DNA from: Tubulanus polymorphus | Lineage: Eukaryota; Nemertea; Palaeonemertea; Tubulaniformes; Tubulanidae | DNA length: 64,000 bases | Direction of reading: 5' to 3' | Assembly: GCF_964204645.1 (NCBI RefSeq) | Contig: NC_134027.1 | Coordinates: forward strand, 229,501-293,500 | Shown here: piece after piece, positions 1 to 11,400 of the stretch | Numbering within the stretch: the stretch's first letter is position 1 | Layout: each line of letters starts with the position of its first letter | Notes under the pieces: generated by a model | Database searches by the model: none | What the model saw: the letters and a program-made list of their open reading frames with translations, nothing else | Told to the model about the DNA's origin: nothing | Translations under genes and position numbers: made by a program

Positions 1-1585
1 TCATTCTATTCCGAGGATTATAGTGTGGTCGTCTTTTACGGGAGGGCCTTAATTAACTTTCCAACAATGCCACGCAGGTTGCTACACCTGGAGCCAGTTG
101 CCATGCATTAGTGATAAAAAATGTTGGATCAGTCAGATATCAAAATTTGAAAAAAAAGGCTGCGGATAGTAAGTATATCTGGGGATAGCAGATAAACAAT
201 ATTCCATTTTTTGCTGAGGTAAGTGTTCGGGGTTGCAGGCGATGGGCGGCCGAACTGATGCCATCCGCATTGATTGGTCCTTAGAATCCTATTAGGAATA
301 TTCAAACTGAATGCGGATGATGGATCAACTATCAGCTACTGATAGCAAACAGCCTCACAGGATGCTGACTGCAGAGATCTGGTATCTATCACCAGTACTG
401 ATATTGTCACGGTTGCTGATTTCATATTGTGACATCAAGTGCGACTCGCGATTTGATGCCTACCTACACCGTAAGGTGCTGCCGCTATGGCTATCGTTAG
501 CGGATTTTATGTACACTAACAGGAACCACCTCTGGCAAATGGTGGTATAACGAATGCCAGGGTTGCCTCGTGTTAGTGTATGGAAAATCCGCTAACGATA
601 ACCATAGCGGCAGCACCTTACGGTATACCTTAGACCCCACCGAGCGTATCAATTAGACATAAAAAGAGGGATGTTTAGAAATAGTTAAATCGAGAACCTC
701 AAATCCTGGTTAAAAGGGCACCGGCAGTCAGTTCTGGTAGATTTGTCCGAATACCATCAATAGAAGATGCAATCAATAAAGAATCAAAATAACTCTTTTT
801 AAAAGAATTTCAAAATGAACAATCAACAAAATCGATTTCCTTTAAATGAAAACCGTACATGATTATTCAACAAATAGTGAATATTTTAACATGATTGAAA
901 ATATATTTCTATAAATATATTACATGATGAAACACAATCGACTAAAATCAAGAGAACTAACAAACAACAATCATATCACAGTTTAAATTCAAATTCTAAA
1001 ATCTAAAGAATTAAATTAGAATTACTTATAACTACCCAATCTATAATCAAAACATATTGGGCTCGATCACAGAATCTAGAAATTCAAAAACCCAAAGATG
1101 GGTACAATGTAAACACCAGGGCTAGGGCCAGTGTCAGATTTAAGCTATGACTGAACAGAACTGGGCCCTTGGTCCTAGCAATCCAACACATTTCAATTGG
1201 AAAAAGAAATTCGATCGCATTTTCATCGCTATAAATTATCTCTTTGCTTTAAGCTTCATGAATGAAGACTTGGGAGGAACGTAGGTTTTTTAAATATTGA
1301 CGAATCTGGCAAACAATAAGGATTCATAAAATGTTCAAATATTGAATTGTTTAATCAGTTACGAGTTTAAAAAATAACTGTAGACCACCAGCTGTGACTA
1401 GTATCTATAAACAGTGACTTGTGCAATCAAATAGATTTAGAAATCTCCCTATATCATTTATACATAGATCAAAAATTCAAGTCACAACTGTTGAGAGTAC
1501 GGCCCTTCTAAAACCCTCCCACTGACCCCCCTCACACCCCCCCCCCCCCAGCCCTTAATAGTAACTCAGTACACATAGTCTACAA
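1..1585. other. Intergenic DNA beyond the LRRK2 3' end
   Basis: AT-rich, with only short open frames that lack splice or coding support. Besides the foldback at 466-628 it has a C-rich run at about 1520-1550. No gene recognised. Confidence 0.5.
466..628. repeat. Foldback element with ~58-bp arms
   Basis: The left arm from about 468 (ACCGTAAGGTGCTGCCGC onward to about 530) returns inverted at about 570-627 (ending GCACCTTACGGTATA). The arms differ at only a few bases. Between them is a small hairpin around CCACC...GGTGG (527-545). There is no coding capacity, and it looks like a MITE. Confidence 0.75.
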
Positions 1586-1697
1586 GATCCAGTTCCACAG
1601 TTGTGAGTTAAGATTTGACTCAGAGTTGTTAACTCATTGAAAATGAACTAATTTTAACTCATAGTTAACTCTAACTCATGACTGTGGACCTGGATCC
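1586..1697. repeat. Short inverted-repeat (MITE-like) element, family A
   Basis: About 110 bp with ends GATCCAGTTCCACAG and, inverted, CTGTGGACCTGGATC. The core contains CATTGAAAATGAAC, shared (either orientation) with the other family A copies listed. It lies immediately downstream of the LRRK2 stop. Confidence 0.7.
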
Positions 1698-1703
1698 TTT
1701 ATT
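1698..1703 (-). terminator. Likely LRRK2 poly(A) signal
   Basis: AATAAA on the minus strand about 42 nt beyond the LRRK2 stop codon. It directly adjoins the outer end of a short inverted-repeat element (1586-1697), so cleavage would fall inside the element. Confidence 0.6.
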
Positions 1704-1744
1704 TCACTCTTACTCAGTATTTGACCTCTATGGTCAGGTACAGA

Positions 1745-4700
1745 TTACAAACTCATATGAAATGTGTTTTCTTTTAATTCAGGAACATTTGCAGCCAGTT
1801 GTTCGGTAGAGTTGAAATGTGTTTGCCAAACTAAAGTTCGTCTTTTCCTCATTTCTTCGTTCAATGAATTGATATAAGACTTCAGCTCCGGATCCCAAAC
1901 AGTGACGCAACCATAGTTAGAAACTGAAATATCATACAATATATACAGTGATCGTTTAAGTCGTGATAAGTCTATTCCGCAATTTGTATTTCTGATTCAA
2001 ATTACTAAGTGTAAGTCATCATCAACACAAAGATCATCTCAAATATGACGACTTATAAGAGTTTTAGACTATATCTTATCACAAGAAAGTGCTTACAATC
2101 AGTTCCAGTTCGAGTGCTGTCTATAGCGCCGTGATAACCCATCCCACTGACTAGAATTACCGAAGATATCGTCGGTACGCTCTCTAAAAAATAAACAAAC
2201 AAAAAAGAAATATAAATTAAAGATATTTTTGGCCTTTTACTCAGAACTCAAGGAGAGGCACATCATATTCTGACAACTTTTCTTCAAAGTAAAGCAATAG
2301 AGGATCTGTCTTAACCTAGTGTTGAATCAATAAACCGAGACTGTGTAATCTTTTATAACGTGCCACATTACTTTATCTGCAATTGTCTATGTATATTATG
2401 TATATTTGGTTTGTTTGGTAAACTAGGAATGAATGTGAATTGGTGTATATGTCTGTGTGTATGTGGGAGTGTATGGACGAGGGATTAGGACTAGATTAAG
2501 CCAACTTTGGCTTCTCCTAATTCCTCGCATAATTTATTGGTATATTGTTTTCCATATATTGTGTATTCATTTGAAAACTCTGTAACAATCGTTTATGCAA
2601 ATAAATCATATCATATATCATATATCATATATCATACGTCATACGTCATACGTCATACGTCATACGTCATACGTCATACGTCATACGTCATTATCATTAT
2701 CATATCATATATCATATATCATATCATATCATATATCATATCATATATCATATCATATCAAGATGGATAAGACTTTATAGGTAACTTGTTTATAAAGTAC
2801 GAGCTTCCTTACTAGTGTATTGTAGCTTCATCAGGTGAATGATTGAATAAGTGTTTTATAAGAATGTAGCCATCGCTATTAGCAAACAATGTATTGAAAG
2901 TTTAGCTCTTTTTTACCTAAACTATTCATCCTTCTGTAAAAAAGATCCTTTGATGATTTCAGGTTTAGTTTTCTTGCCGGCATTTCGATTCTGCTACCTA
3001 TAAAATGACAGACCACATTCATATTTTCTCTGGCTTCAACGAGTGAAAATAGACTTTCTTCAATATTGCGAACAATGGGTTAAAATCGATCTTTTAGTTT
3101 AAAAAATCGATGTTTTAATTCAGCTGCCGATCATGAATTATGGCACCCGACTTCTCTGCAAACAAGTTGAAATAGATATAAGTGTATTTTGTTTAATTCA
3201 CCTGTAGTTTTGACTTGAACTATTGATCTGATTGATGATGTATGTCTATGTATGATCCCGATACAGTGATGTGTAGCTGGGTTAATCAGTACGATATGAC
3301 CCCCTCGAGTCCCGATCCACAGACTCGTAAAATCCTGTAACATCAACGTCGATACTTGTGTAGCCGTTTGAATGTTCTTCAAATTCTTCGAATTAAATCT
3401 AAAATAATAAAGTACAAAACTACAAAAAGTTAACATCGTATGAAAATTAATAATCAACCTGACCAGAAATCCAGATGAAAATAAAATTGAATCGCATTTT
3501 CTCAAACGGACCTGACAATCTCCTGAATGTCGATAACACTGCTTCGTTTGATTTTGAGTTTCTGTAAAGATTGGACGGACCAAACCTCAACGACGGAACT
3601 ATGCATTTTACCGATATACAAATCATGACCCATCACCATACATGTGATCAGATTTCTGAAAAGAATGAAGAAAATGCAGCACAAATTTTGAAACATAAGA
3701 AGATATTAAAGGCTACTCAAGAACACGTTCACTGGCGGCTAAGAGTAAACTCATATATCTGGCTCATCGTTACCACTTCTAGTTGGCACATGGGAATGAC
3801 ACATTTCCTGATTGGACGGCTATGAGAACAAACTCTGTCATTAATTGGTCAATTTTGAGCAAAGGCTGACTATGTAACAGCTCCAGTGCCAACCTTCAAG
3901 TACATTAGTGTGGCACCTGGGGGCAGCACCGTATCATCAGGGTGACAGTGAACTGTCGACTTACGGTAGATTTTGATCAGTATCCCACATATGTTTAATA
4001 TCATACGACTGACTGGTCAACTCTTCAAATACTACAACATGACTTCCACACGACGCGTAAATCAAACCGTTGTGATAGAGAAGACATCGCACTGGGGTAG
4101 AGTTTCCGGGTAGAAGCTGAATATAATAGGGCTCAATAGTTGCACTCTGAAATATAAATTAAAAAAACTTAAATGTGGAACTGGATCCAAGAGCTGCACG
4201 ACTCAGTTCTAGTTAAATGATATAGTCCGTTTGTAATCACTTTTTGCAGGAGTCAAATTTTAACGTATGGAACTTGGGGATGGGGTGGCTGGATGAGGGG
4301 AGGGGAAGTGGCTCAGCTGAATGACATAAAGTTTTATCAGTCATAATACCACAATGACGAAACTTGAATGAAATGTTGAGATTGTTGTTGAGTTGGGCCC
4401 GATTGGGTCTGATTACTTACAGTAAGAAGTGTAGCAGTATCATATACAGCCAGGTAACCATTTGCTAAACCAGCTAGAATTAAATCCCTCGCATCATGAC
4501 TAAAAACAAAACATAAAACATCTGAATTATTATCTAAGTTCCATAGTTATAGACCTAAGAGTCAAACAAGAATAAAACAGATACCCTGAACCTGCGAAAA
4601 CAGATAGTTTAAGAATTGTGCGGATAGCTGCCCCTTTTAACTGTATGCCCTTTTCATTTGTTTGTGCTCCTGTCAGAGTCTGCCCTGGCTGCCACTGGAT

Positions 4701-5442
4701 CTGCCCCTGGACCCGGCCCTGGATGCGGTCCTGTTTCCGCCCCTGCCTGGATGCGCCCCTGGATGCGCCCGTGGATCTACCCCTGTTCAGAGATTTCAAG
4801 AATTCTATTCAATTGAATTAGATCATGATTATATCTACCTTGTATAGTGTAACAATGAAATAACAGCGTCTGGAAGTGCATCCATTGTATGTCTGAGTTG
4901 ATGTTCCCAGGCATCGTAAACTATAATGTGACCGACTTCGTTTGCTTGAACTCCGACTAATACAGCCGTCTGTCTAACAGTACACATACACCAGATTCGA
5001 CCATGTCTTTGCGGTTTAGGTAATATCATTCCCTGCGAAATAAAACCCCCCAAAAAAACTTGTCATTCAAACCCAAACATTCAGAAATTATAAAACACCA
5101 ACTACTAGGCTAGGTCTAACTGTACGGTCATGCCTCAATTCATTTTCTAAGGCCAGGAGTCAGTTTCATTAGACCAGTCTAAAGCCATGGAATGAGATCA
5201 GTCTTACCTCATTACAGTCCTATAACTAATCTTATTGAACTATAAGTCTATTCAAACCTAAATCTAGATAACCACACTCATAGAAGTATTCTCAGTGTTC
5301 GTAGTAACTCTTAATAAAACAAGTGAATTGTTCAAATAACCTTGATTTCTGATTTACTGTCAGTAAGATTGACCCAGGATAATTGAGAGTGACCTCTCTC
5401 TCCGCTGCCAAACCAAGCTTCCACTAACTGATCCTCATGTCT
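1745..5442 (-). CDS. LRRK2: LRRK2 exons 54-61: C-terminal WD40 propeller and tail
   Basis: Exons: 5341-5442, 4839-5032, 4421-4499, 3965-4146, 3512-3655, 3202-3398, 2097-2183, 1745-1923. Human-like landmarks in order: AWFGSGERGHSQLSW, ILAGLANGYLAVYD, SSVVEVWSVQSLQKL, SLWIGTRGGHIVLIN and, in the last exon, GCVTVWDPEL, followed by a charged C-terminal helix with EEMRKRRTL, as in human LRRK2. The tail runs about 20 residues longer than human. The last junction is a split codon (2097/1923). In the family this propeller mediates dimer and membrane or microtubule contacts. I looked for one more exon between 2183 and 3202 and the alignment does not need it. Confidence 0.94.
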
Positions 5443-8400
5443 CTACAAATATAAACTCAAACAATTCACTCACATACCAGGGCTAGTAGCATCTGATGTC
5501 ACTTACAGGCTTGTAGCATATGTAGTTAATCCTAACCCTGTCTATGAACCAGGGCCCAGGTTGTGGATTTATCGCAGACCCAGCCAAAAACATAAAACAT
5601 CCTTTGATATATGACCTATTGCTCCTCCCCTCCCGTATGATTGACAACTTACCCTCACAGCGATACATTCAACAGCTAAATCCTTCGATACATACATCAC
5701 TCGCTTCAGAGACACAACCTCAGCACAATTCAAACAATCATAGACTTCAGCAGCCTACAATTAAAAATAAACAACCTTAGACTGACGCGGTCAGTTGTGG
5801 ATGACTCCAGATCCAGTTTGGGATGACTCCAGATCCAGTTGTGGATGACTCCGGATCCAGACTACTCTGGTAGCTGTTAACTTACTGTCAGTCTTTTATC
5901 AGGATCTTCTTTAAGACACGTATCAATAACGTCCTCCATATCGGGCCACGGTTCTTGTCCTTTGCTTGTGATCGGGTTGATTGGTCTTTGCTACAAATAC
6001 ATCATAAACAACTTGATTATGTTATGTTTACATCAAGGGCTGATGTCAATGTAAACGATTAAGTGCTTAATCTCAGAGCCAGTGATTGAAGCACTAGGAC
6101 TGCAGAACAGCAATCCAAGTTTATCAATCATTATCCTCCAGACTCTATTTGTGGGACCAATCAATTCTCTCTGGGGTATGCGAATACCAGTCGTATCAGG
6201 ATGAATTAGAGCAAGAAAATTTGTTACATATTGACGGGCAGGGCACGAGATCGACTCCCGGGGTAAACAGGATTCTGATATATTTCATGAACTGACCTCT
6301 AGAACTGCAGCATCGAGTTCAGCTCGACAGATTAATTCCTCAAACGGATGATGACCTCCAGTAACGAGTGTATAAAGAGTGATACCCAGTGAGTAAACGT
6401 CTGCCTGGTATGTGTAAGTCTCTTCACGAGCTACCTCTGGTGCCTTGTATCCAGCTGTACCCTCCGACGCGTAAAACCCATACGACGCCGCAAACCGAGC
6501 TATTCCGTAATCTGTGATCTTAGCATTCACCTGAAATAAACAAATCATAACTCATAAAGCTGGAACATGATCCAGGACTGGGGAACTGGGTTCTGAGTAT
6601 CACAAAAACTGAAATATTTAACGGGTAACTGCCTCAAAGATTATTTATATGAAATGCATAAGAGTCTCTCATACTTACGACAACATTCAAAGACAAACTG
6701 AAGATAAGAACATTGTCTGGTTTCATATCTCTATAAATGATTTTATATTTCTGTAAATACATCAATCCTTCGGACACCTACAGAATAAATACATACACAA
6801 AATAAGAGCAAAATCTGGAAGTGACCCAAGGTAAATCTAACTCATAACTGTGGAATTGCGACCAGAACTGTGGAACTGGATCTAGAACTGTAGATCTGGG
6901 TCATGAACTGTGTAACTGGGAACACAATTGTGGAACTGGGTCTAGAACTGTGTAACTGGGACCAGAATTGTGGAACTGGGGTAGAACCGTGGAACTGGGG
7001 TCAGAATTGTGGAACTGGGTCTAGAACTGTGTAACTTGGACCAGAATTGTGGAACTGGGGTAGAACTGTGTAACTGGGACCAGAATTGTGGAAACGGGTC
7101 TAGAACTGTGTAACTTGGACCAGAATTGTGGAACTGGGGTCAGAATTGTGGAACTCTATCCTGAACTGTAGAACTGGATCCAGTACTGTAGAACTCAATC
7201 GCGAATTGTGGAAGTGGATCCAGAATTGTGGAATTGTGTGGTGGTGGATTATTGATAATACCTGTGTAGCAATTCTATGCATCAAGCGTCTGCTCAAAGC
7301 TCGTCCTGTTTTCAGTAGTCCACCGAGTGAACCGAGTGGAGCTAGTTCTAGTAGTATAACCCTCGGTCGCAGTCCGACCGCTAACATCTCGATTAAACTC
7401 GGGTGTTGCAGACGTCTGAGGATTGTTACTTCCTGTCTCATCATCGTATGTGGACTAACATCACCGACTTTATTAAACACCTTCACAGCTACCGATCTAT
7501 CTTTATACGTGGCTCGGTAAACTGATCCGAAACTACCTTCACCAATACGAGATTCATTACTGTAAAATATTCAATATCTTTTACTAGAAATATCTTACAG
7601 AACAAACCTCCCCTCCAATCACTCCTCCCCTGTACCCCATCCTCCCCTCCCTCCTTCCCTGTACCATCCATCCTCCCCTCCCTTCTTCCCTGTACCATCC
7701 ATCCTCCCCTCCCTTCTTCCCTGTACCCCATCCTCCCCTCCCTCCTCCCCTGTACCCCATCCTCCCCTCCCTCCTCCCCCTGTACCCCATCCATCCTCCC
7801 TCCCTCCTCCCCTGTACCCATCCTCCCTCCCTCCTTCCCCTTTACCCCATCCTCCCTCCCTCCTCCCCTTGTACCCCATCCATCCTCCCTCCTCCCCCTG
7901 TACCCCATCCATCCTCCCTCCTCCCCCTGTACCCATCCATCCTCCCTCCTTCCCCTGTACCCCATCCTCCCTCCCTCATCCCCCTGTACCCCATCCTCCC
8001 TCCTCCCCCTGTACAGGCTGGAAGAGATTCACTACATTGATACTTGAAGAGAATCTTTTTTTTGAATTTTCTAATAAAATAAATCGCAGGTGCACAAGTA
8101 CATGCTATACACAGAACAATTGTACCAAGTTTCATCGAAATACAACAAAAAGGAGGTGTTGGTGTCTTCCTGGATGGACAATATCTCCATGGCAGATTCC
8201 ACAAACAACTAATCTAACAATTCATGATTCTGATCACGGAGTTTTTGTGAATAAGTCAAAATAGAATCGAAATCTTGAACAGAAAATGAGAAATTCAATG
8301 ATTTACTTGTTTTGCTTGTTGTATTGAGGTGAATGTAGATTGTTGTTTATTTTCTACAGTTCAAATAGAACTTACTTTGGCAAAAAGGTGAAGTAATCTT

Positions 8401-11400
8401 CTTCCAGTAAAAATCGTCTGTCTAAATCCCACAACATCACATCAGGAGTCTATATAAATAATAAAATACATCATCACAGACTGTCTCTCTCAGTATGAAC
8501 TCAGTTTCAGAAAGTGATTGATTACAAACCAGTATCCGCAGAGACACTGGAATATCATGATTCGGACACGAAATAACATCATCAAAATCAGATTGATTTA
8601 TCAGTTCTTCCAAAGAGAAAAAGTGAACATCTTCAGCTACAAATAAAATTGAAATTCCTACTTCATTTCCTTTACAATATTGGTAACATCTTGGAGCAGT
8701 TTTATAGACTGGGTATCACAGTTATCCCTAGTGATGGATCCTGAGTCCAGTTTTATAGACTGGGTATCACAGTTATCCCTAGCTCATAAAGCCTTCACAC
8801 ATGAATCCTTATTGTAAATACTCACGCTCACAGAAACTGCAAGGGATTTTTCTCTGTAATATTTCTTCACCGGTGAACGGATCTTTAACTAGTAAACCAG
8901 GGTACCATTCCTCGATCAGAGCGTCCATGTGATCAACTATATGACCCAATAACCTGTCACGATAACACAACAATACCGGTCAGTAAAAACATATTTCTTC
9001 CCGTGAAATATTCAAATTTATGTTAAAGACGTTTGGTTAGACTTTTTACTTTATCTTTACTGTTTAAGCTTTATGCAAAAAAGGGACCCACATTTTACTC
9101 TCCCTCGTCCCCTGAGACACTTACACTCCTCCTCTCTTCGAAGCAGGAACAGTTATCACAATAGCATCTTCGTGATTGAATTCAACCAGCACAAAATTAT
9201 CCTAGAAAATGAAACACAGTCGGCTAATCATCTGACACATTGCATTGTTTGTTTGTTTTTGAATGACGTCATTCAGATCTTGGTTAATCCCTAGACTAAC
9301 CCCATATAGTAACATTACTTACATCAGACTTATACAAGTAGATTCCTTGTTGCCAATATTTCGTATCCTGAACTCCAGATATCATCTGAAATTCATTAAA
9401 AAAGTGAAATTCTTCACATGGACTTTAGACTGAGGGTAGGTTACAGAGATTGAGTAATCAATGGCTGAGGGTAGGCTACAGAGATTGAGTAATCAATGGC
9501 TGAGGGTAGGTTACAGAGATATGAGTAATCAATGGCTGGGGGTAGGCTACAGAGATTGAGTAATCAATGGCTGAGGGTAGGCTACAGAGATTGAGTAATC
9601 AATGGCTGAGGGTAGGCTACAGAGATTGAGTAAAAAGTACCTCAGGCATCATTTCCTTCATGAACGATAGAAATCTGCAAATTAAACGAGACCAGAATCC
9701 AATCGGTACAAACGGCATTTCATAGTGACGGTGAATATAGTCTGTAACGAAATATATTCATCATATCAATAACTGAACTAAGAACATACGTTTACGCGTA
9801 GAAATTCAAACGCTATAGTCTAGAAACACACAAAATGACCAGGTTATGCTCATCTTAGCTCAGCAACCAATCTAACACCAGGCCTAGCTCATCTAACACC
9901 TAAAACAAATCTCACTCAAACAACTACCATTTACTTAGCCGCCTTTGACTCACTCACCAGTGCGTGCTTTCCCGGGTAGATTTAATTGAGGTCGCTTAGG
10001 TGAAACCCGACAAGGAATCAACAATTCTCTATCATTCAGTGGTAGAGCTATCTCAAATCTACAATACAAGAAACCTATCTCAAATCTACAATATTTCAGA
10101 GAAGATCTCGGATCAGTTGAAGATTGAGATCATCTTTATGCCAGAAATCTACTGAATCTACTCGTTTCTACAAGTTGAAAACAGAAAAATTCTAACTGAT
10201 TTGGTTGATTTCACATAAGTGATGTAATAGGAGGATTCTAGGGAGGAAGTCATTTATTCGAGAACAGGCTATAATGAACTTACTTCTCAAGCAGACGTAG
10301 ATATTGACCGATCATATCCTTCGGAAACGAATAATTAACATCTCGACCGACTTTCTTGCCGGTAAATAACTGCGGAACGTTACTTCTCAACAGTATCTGT
10401 AATTTCAAATTTTTGAATTTCAAATCCAACTGAATCCAACTGATGAGTTGTTTGTTTTCGACAGTGACATACCCCTTGTTCGCTGATGAATGGATTAATT
10501 TCTCGTACGGTGACGACTTGTGCAAACATTCGACACAACCATTCAGGATTTATGAAATACAGATCTTTCAAATAAAGCGTAGAATCTTCGAAATGTAGCA
10601 GAACGCCGACTTCATGTAAAAACCGTACAGCCTATAAGAATCAAACAGGGTTTTAACAAGCTACCCACAGTAAATAGGAAAACTATCAGAGGATTTTGAC
10701 ATTTCAGAAGCAAAGAGCCATTTCCAAAATAGATTTATTCCCCAAGAGTAGTTATAACAATGTAACCGGGTTGCAATGCCTGTAGCTGCTAGAATGTAAT
10801 TAGTGAGCAGTCAACTGCAGGGGGAACCTAGGTCGGAATTCACTGTGAAACCACAGAGTGGTTGTAACTACAGGTGGTGATTGTGCGTGTCTATATCGGG
10901 TCTTATAGAGGTTATGCTAGTGACATCACACAGTTCATCTTATTGAACGTCAATTGTCAGTCAAGCGGCAAACAGAAGTTAAAAGACAGCCATTTGACAG
11001 ATAATTTTATGCATTCGACTGTCTGACGCTTGTCTCAACACAATCTCAATAAATCTACGGTTTATGCGTGAAATCTAATTGTGAAACTAGAATTGAAACA
11101 CTCACTTGTTGTAGTTCATCGTGATCTAACTCTATTTTAGCTCCTTTAATCAATCTATTCAATTCATGTTGACGTAAAACGGGAAACGAACGTATTTTCG
11201 CCTGCTCCGTGATCAACTCCTCCAGTTGTTTGTAACTCACAGGGATTTTTTGTCCCATCACGAATTTACCTTTCAATTTAAACCTGAAATCATCAATCAA
11301 TTCAGTAAAATACAGTGAAACCTGTGGCTAAAGTCCTTAGAGTTGTGATGATCATTTTGTTGATGACTTATTAATCAAATCACGACTTATACTAAGTAAA

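Noticed and set aside
2507-2780. Ile/Ser/Tyr/His-rich frames of 61-87 codons
   Set aside because: They run through the ATATCAT/ATACGTC microsatellite and have no other support.
2880-3010. Possible extra LRRK2 exon (frame with acceptor and donor-like sites)
   Set aside because: The WD40 alignment joins exon 3202-3398 to 2097-2183 without missing sequence, and the phase fits directly.
4530-4799. Minus-strand 89-codon frame containing 'QLKGAAIRTILKL', recalling human LRRK2 'KLKGAAPLKIL'
   Set aside because: It lies between two well-aligned WD40 exons, has a repetitive Arg/Gln composition, and the alignment has no gap for it; the homologous segment is in exon 3965-4146.
7489-8264. Several 100-160 codon frames rich in Gly/Arg/Glu or Pro
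   Set aside because: They cover a pyrimidine-rich minisatellite in an LRRK2 intron, open on both strands because of the repeat composition.
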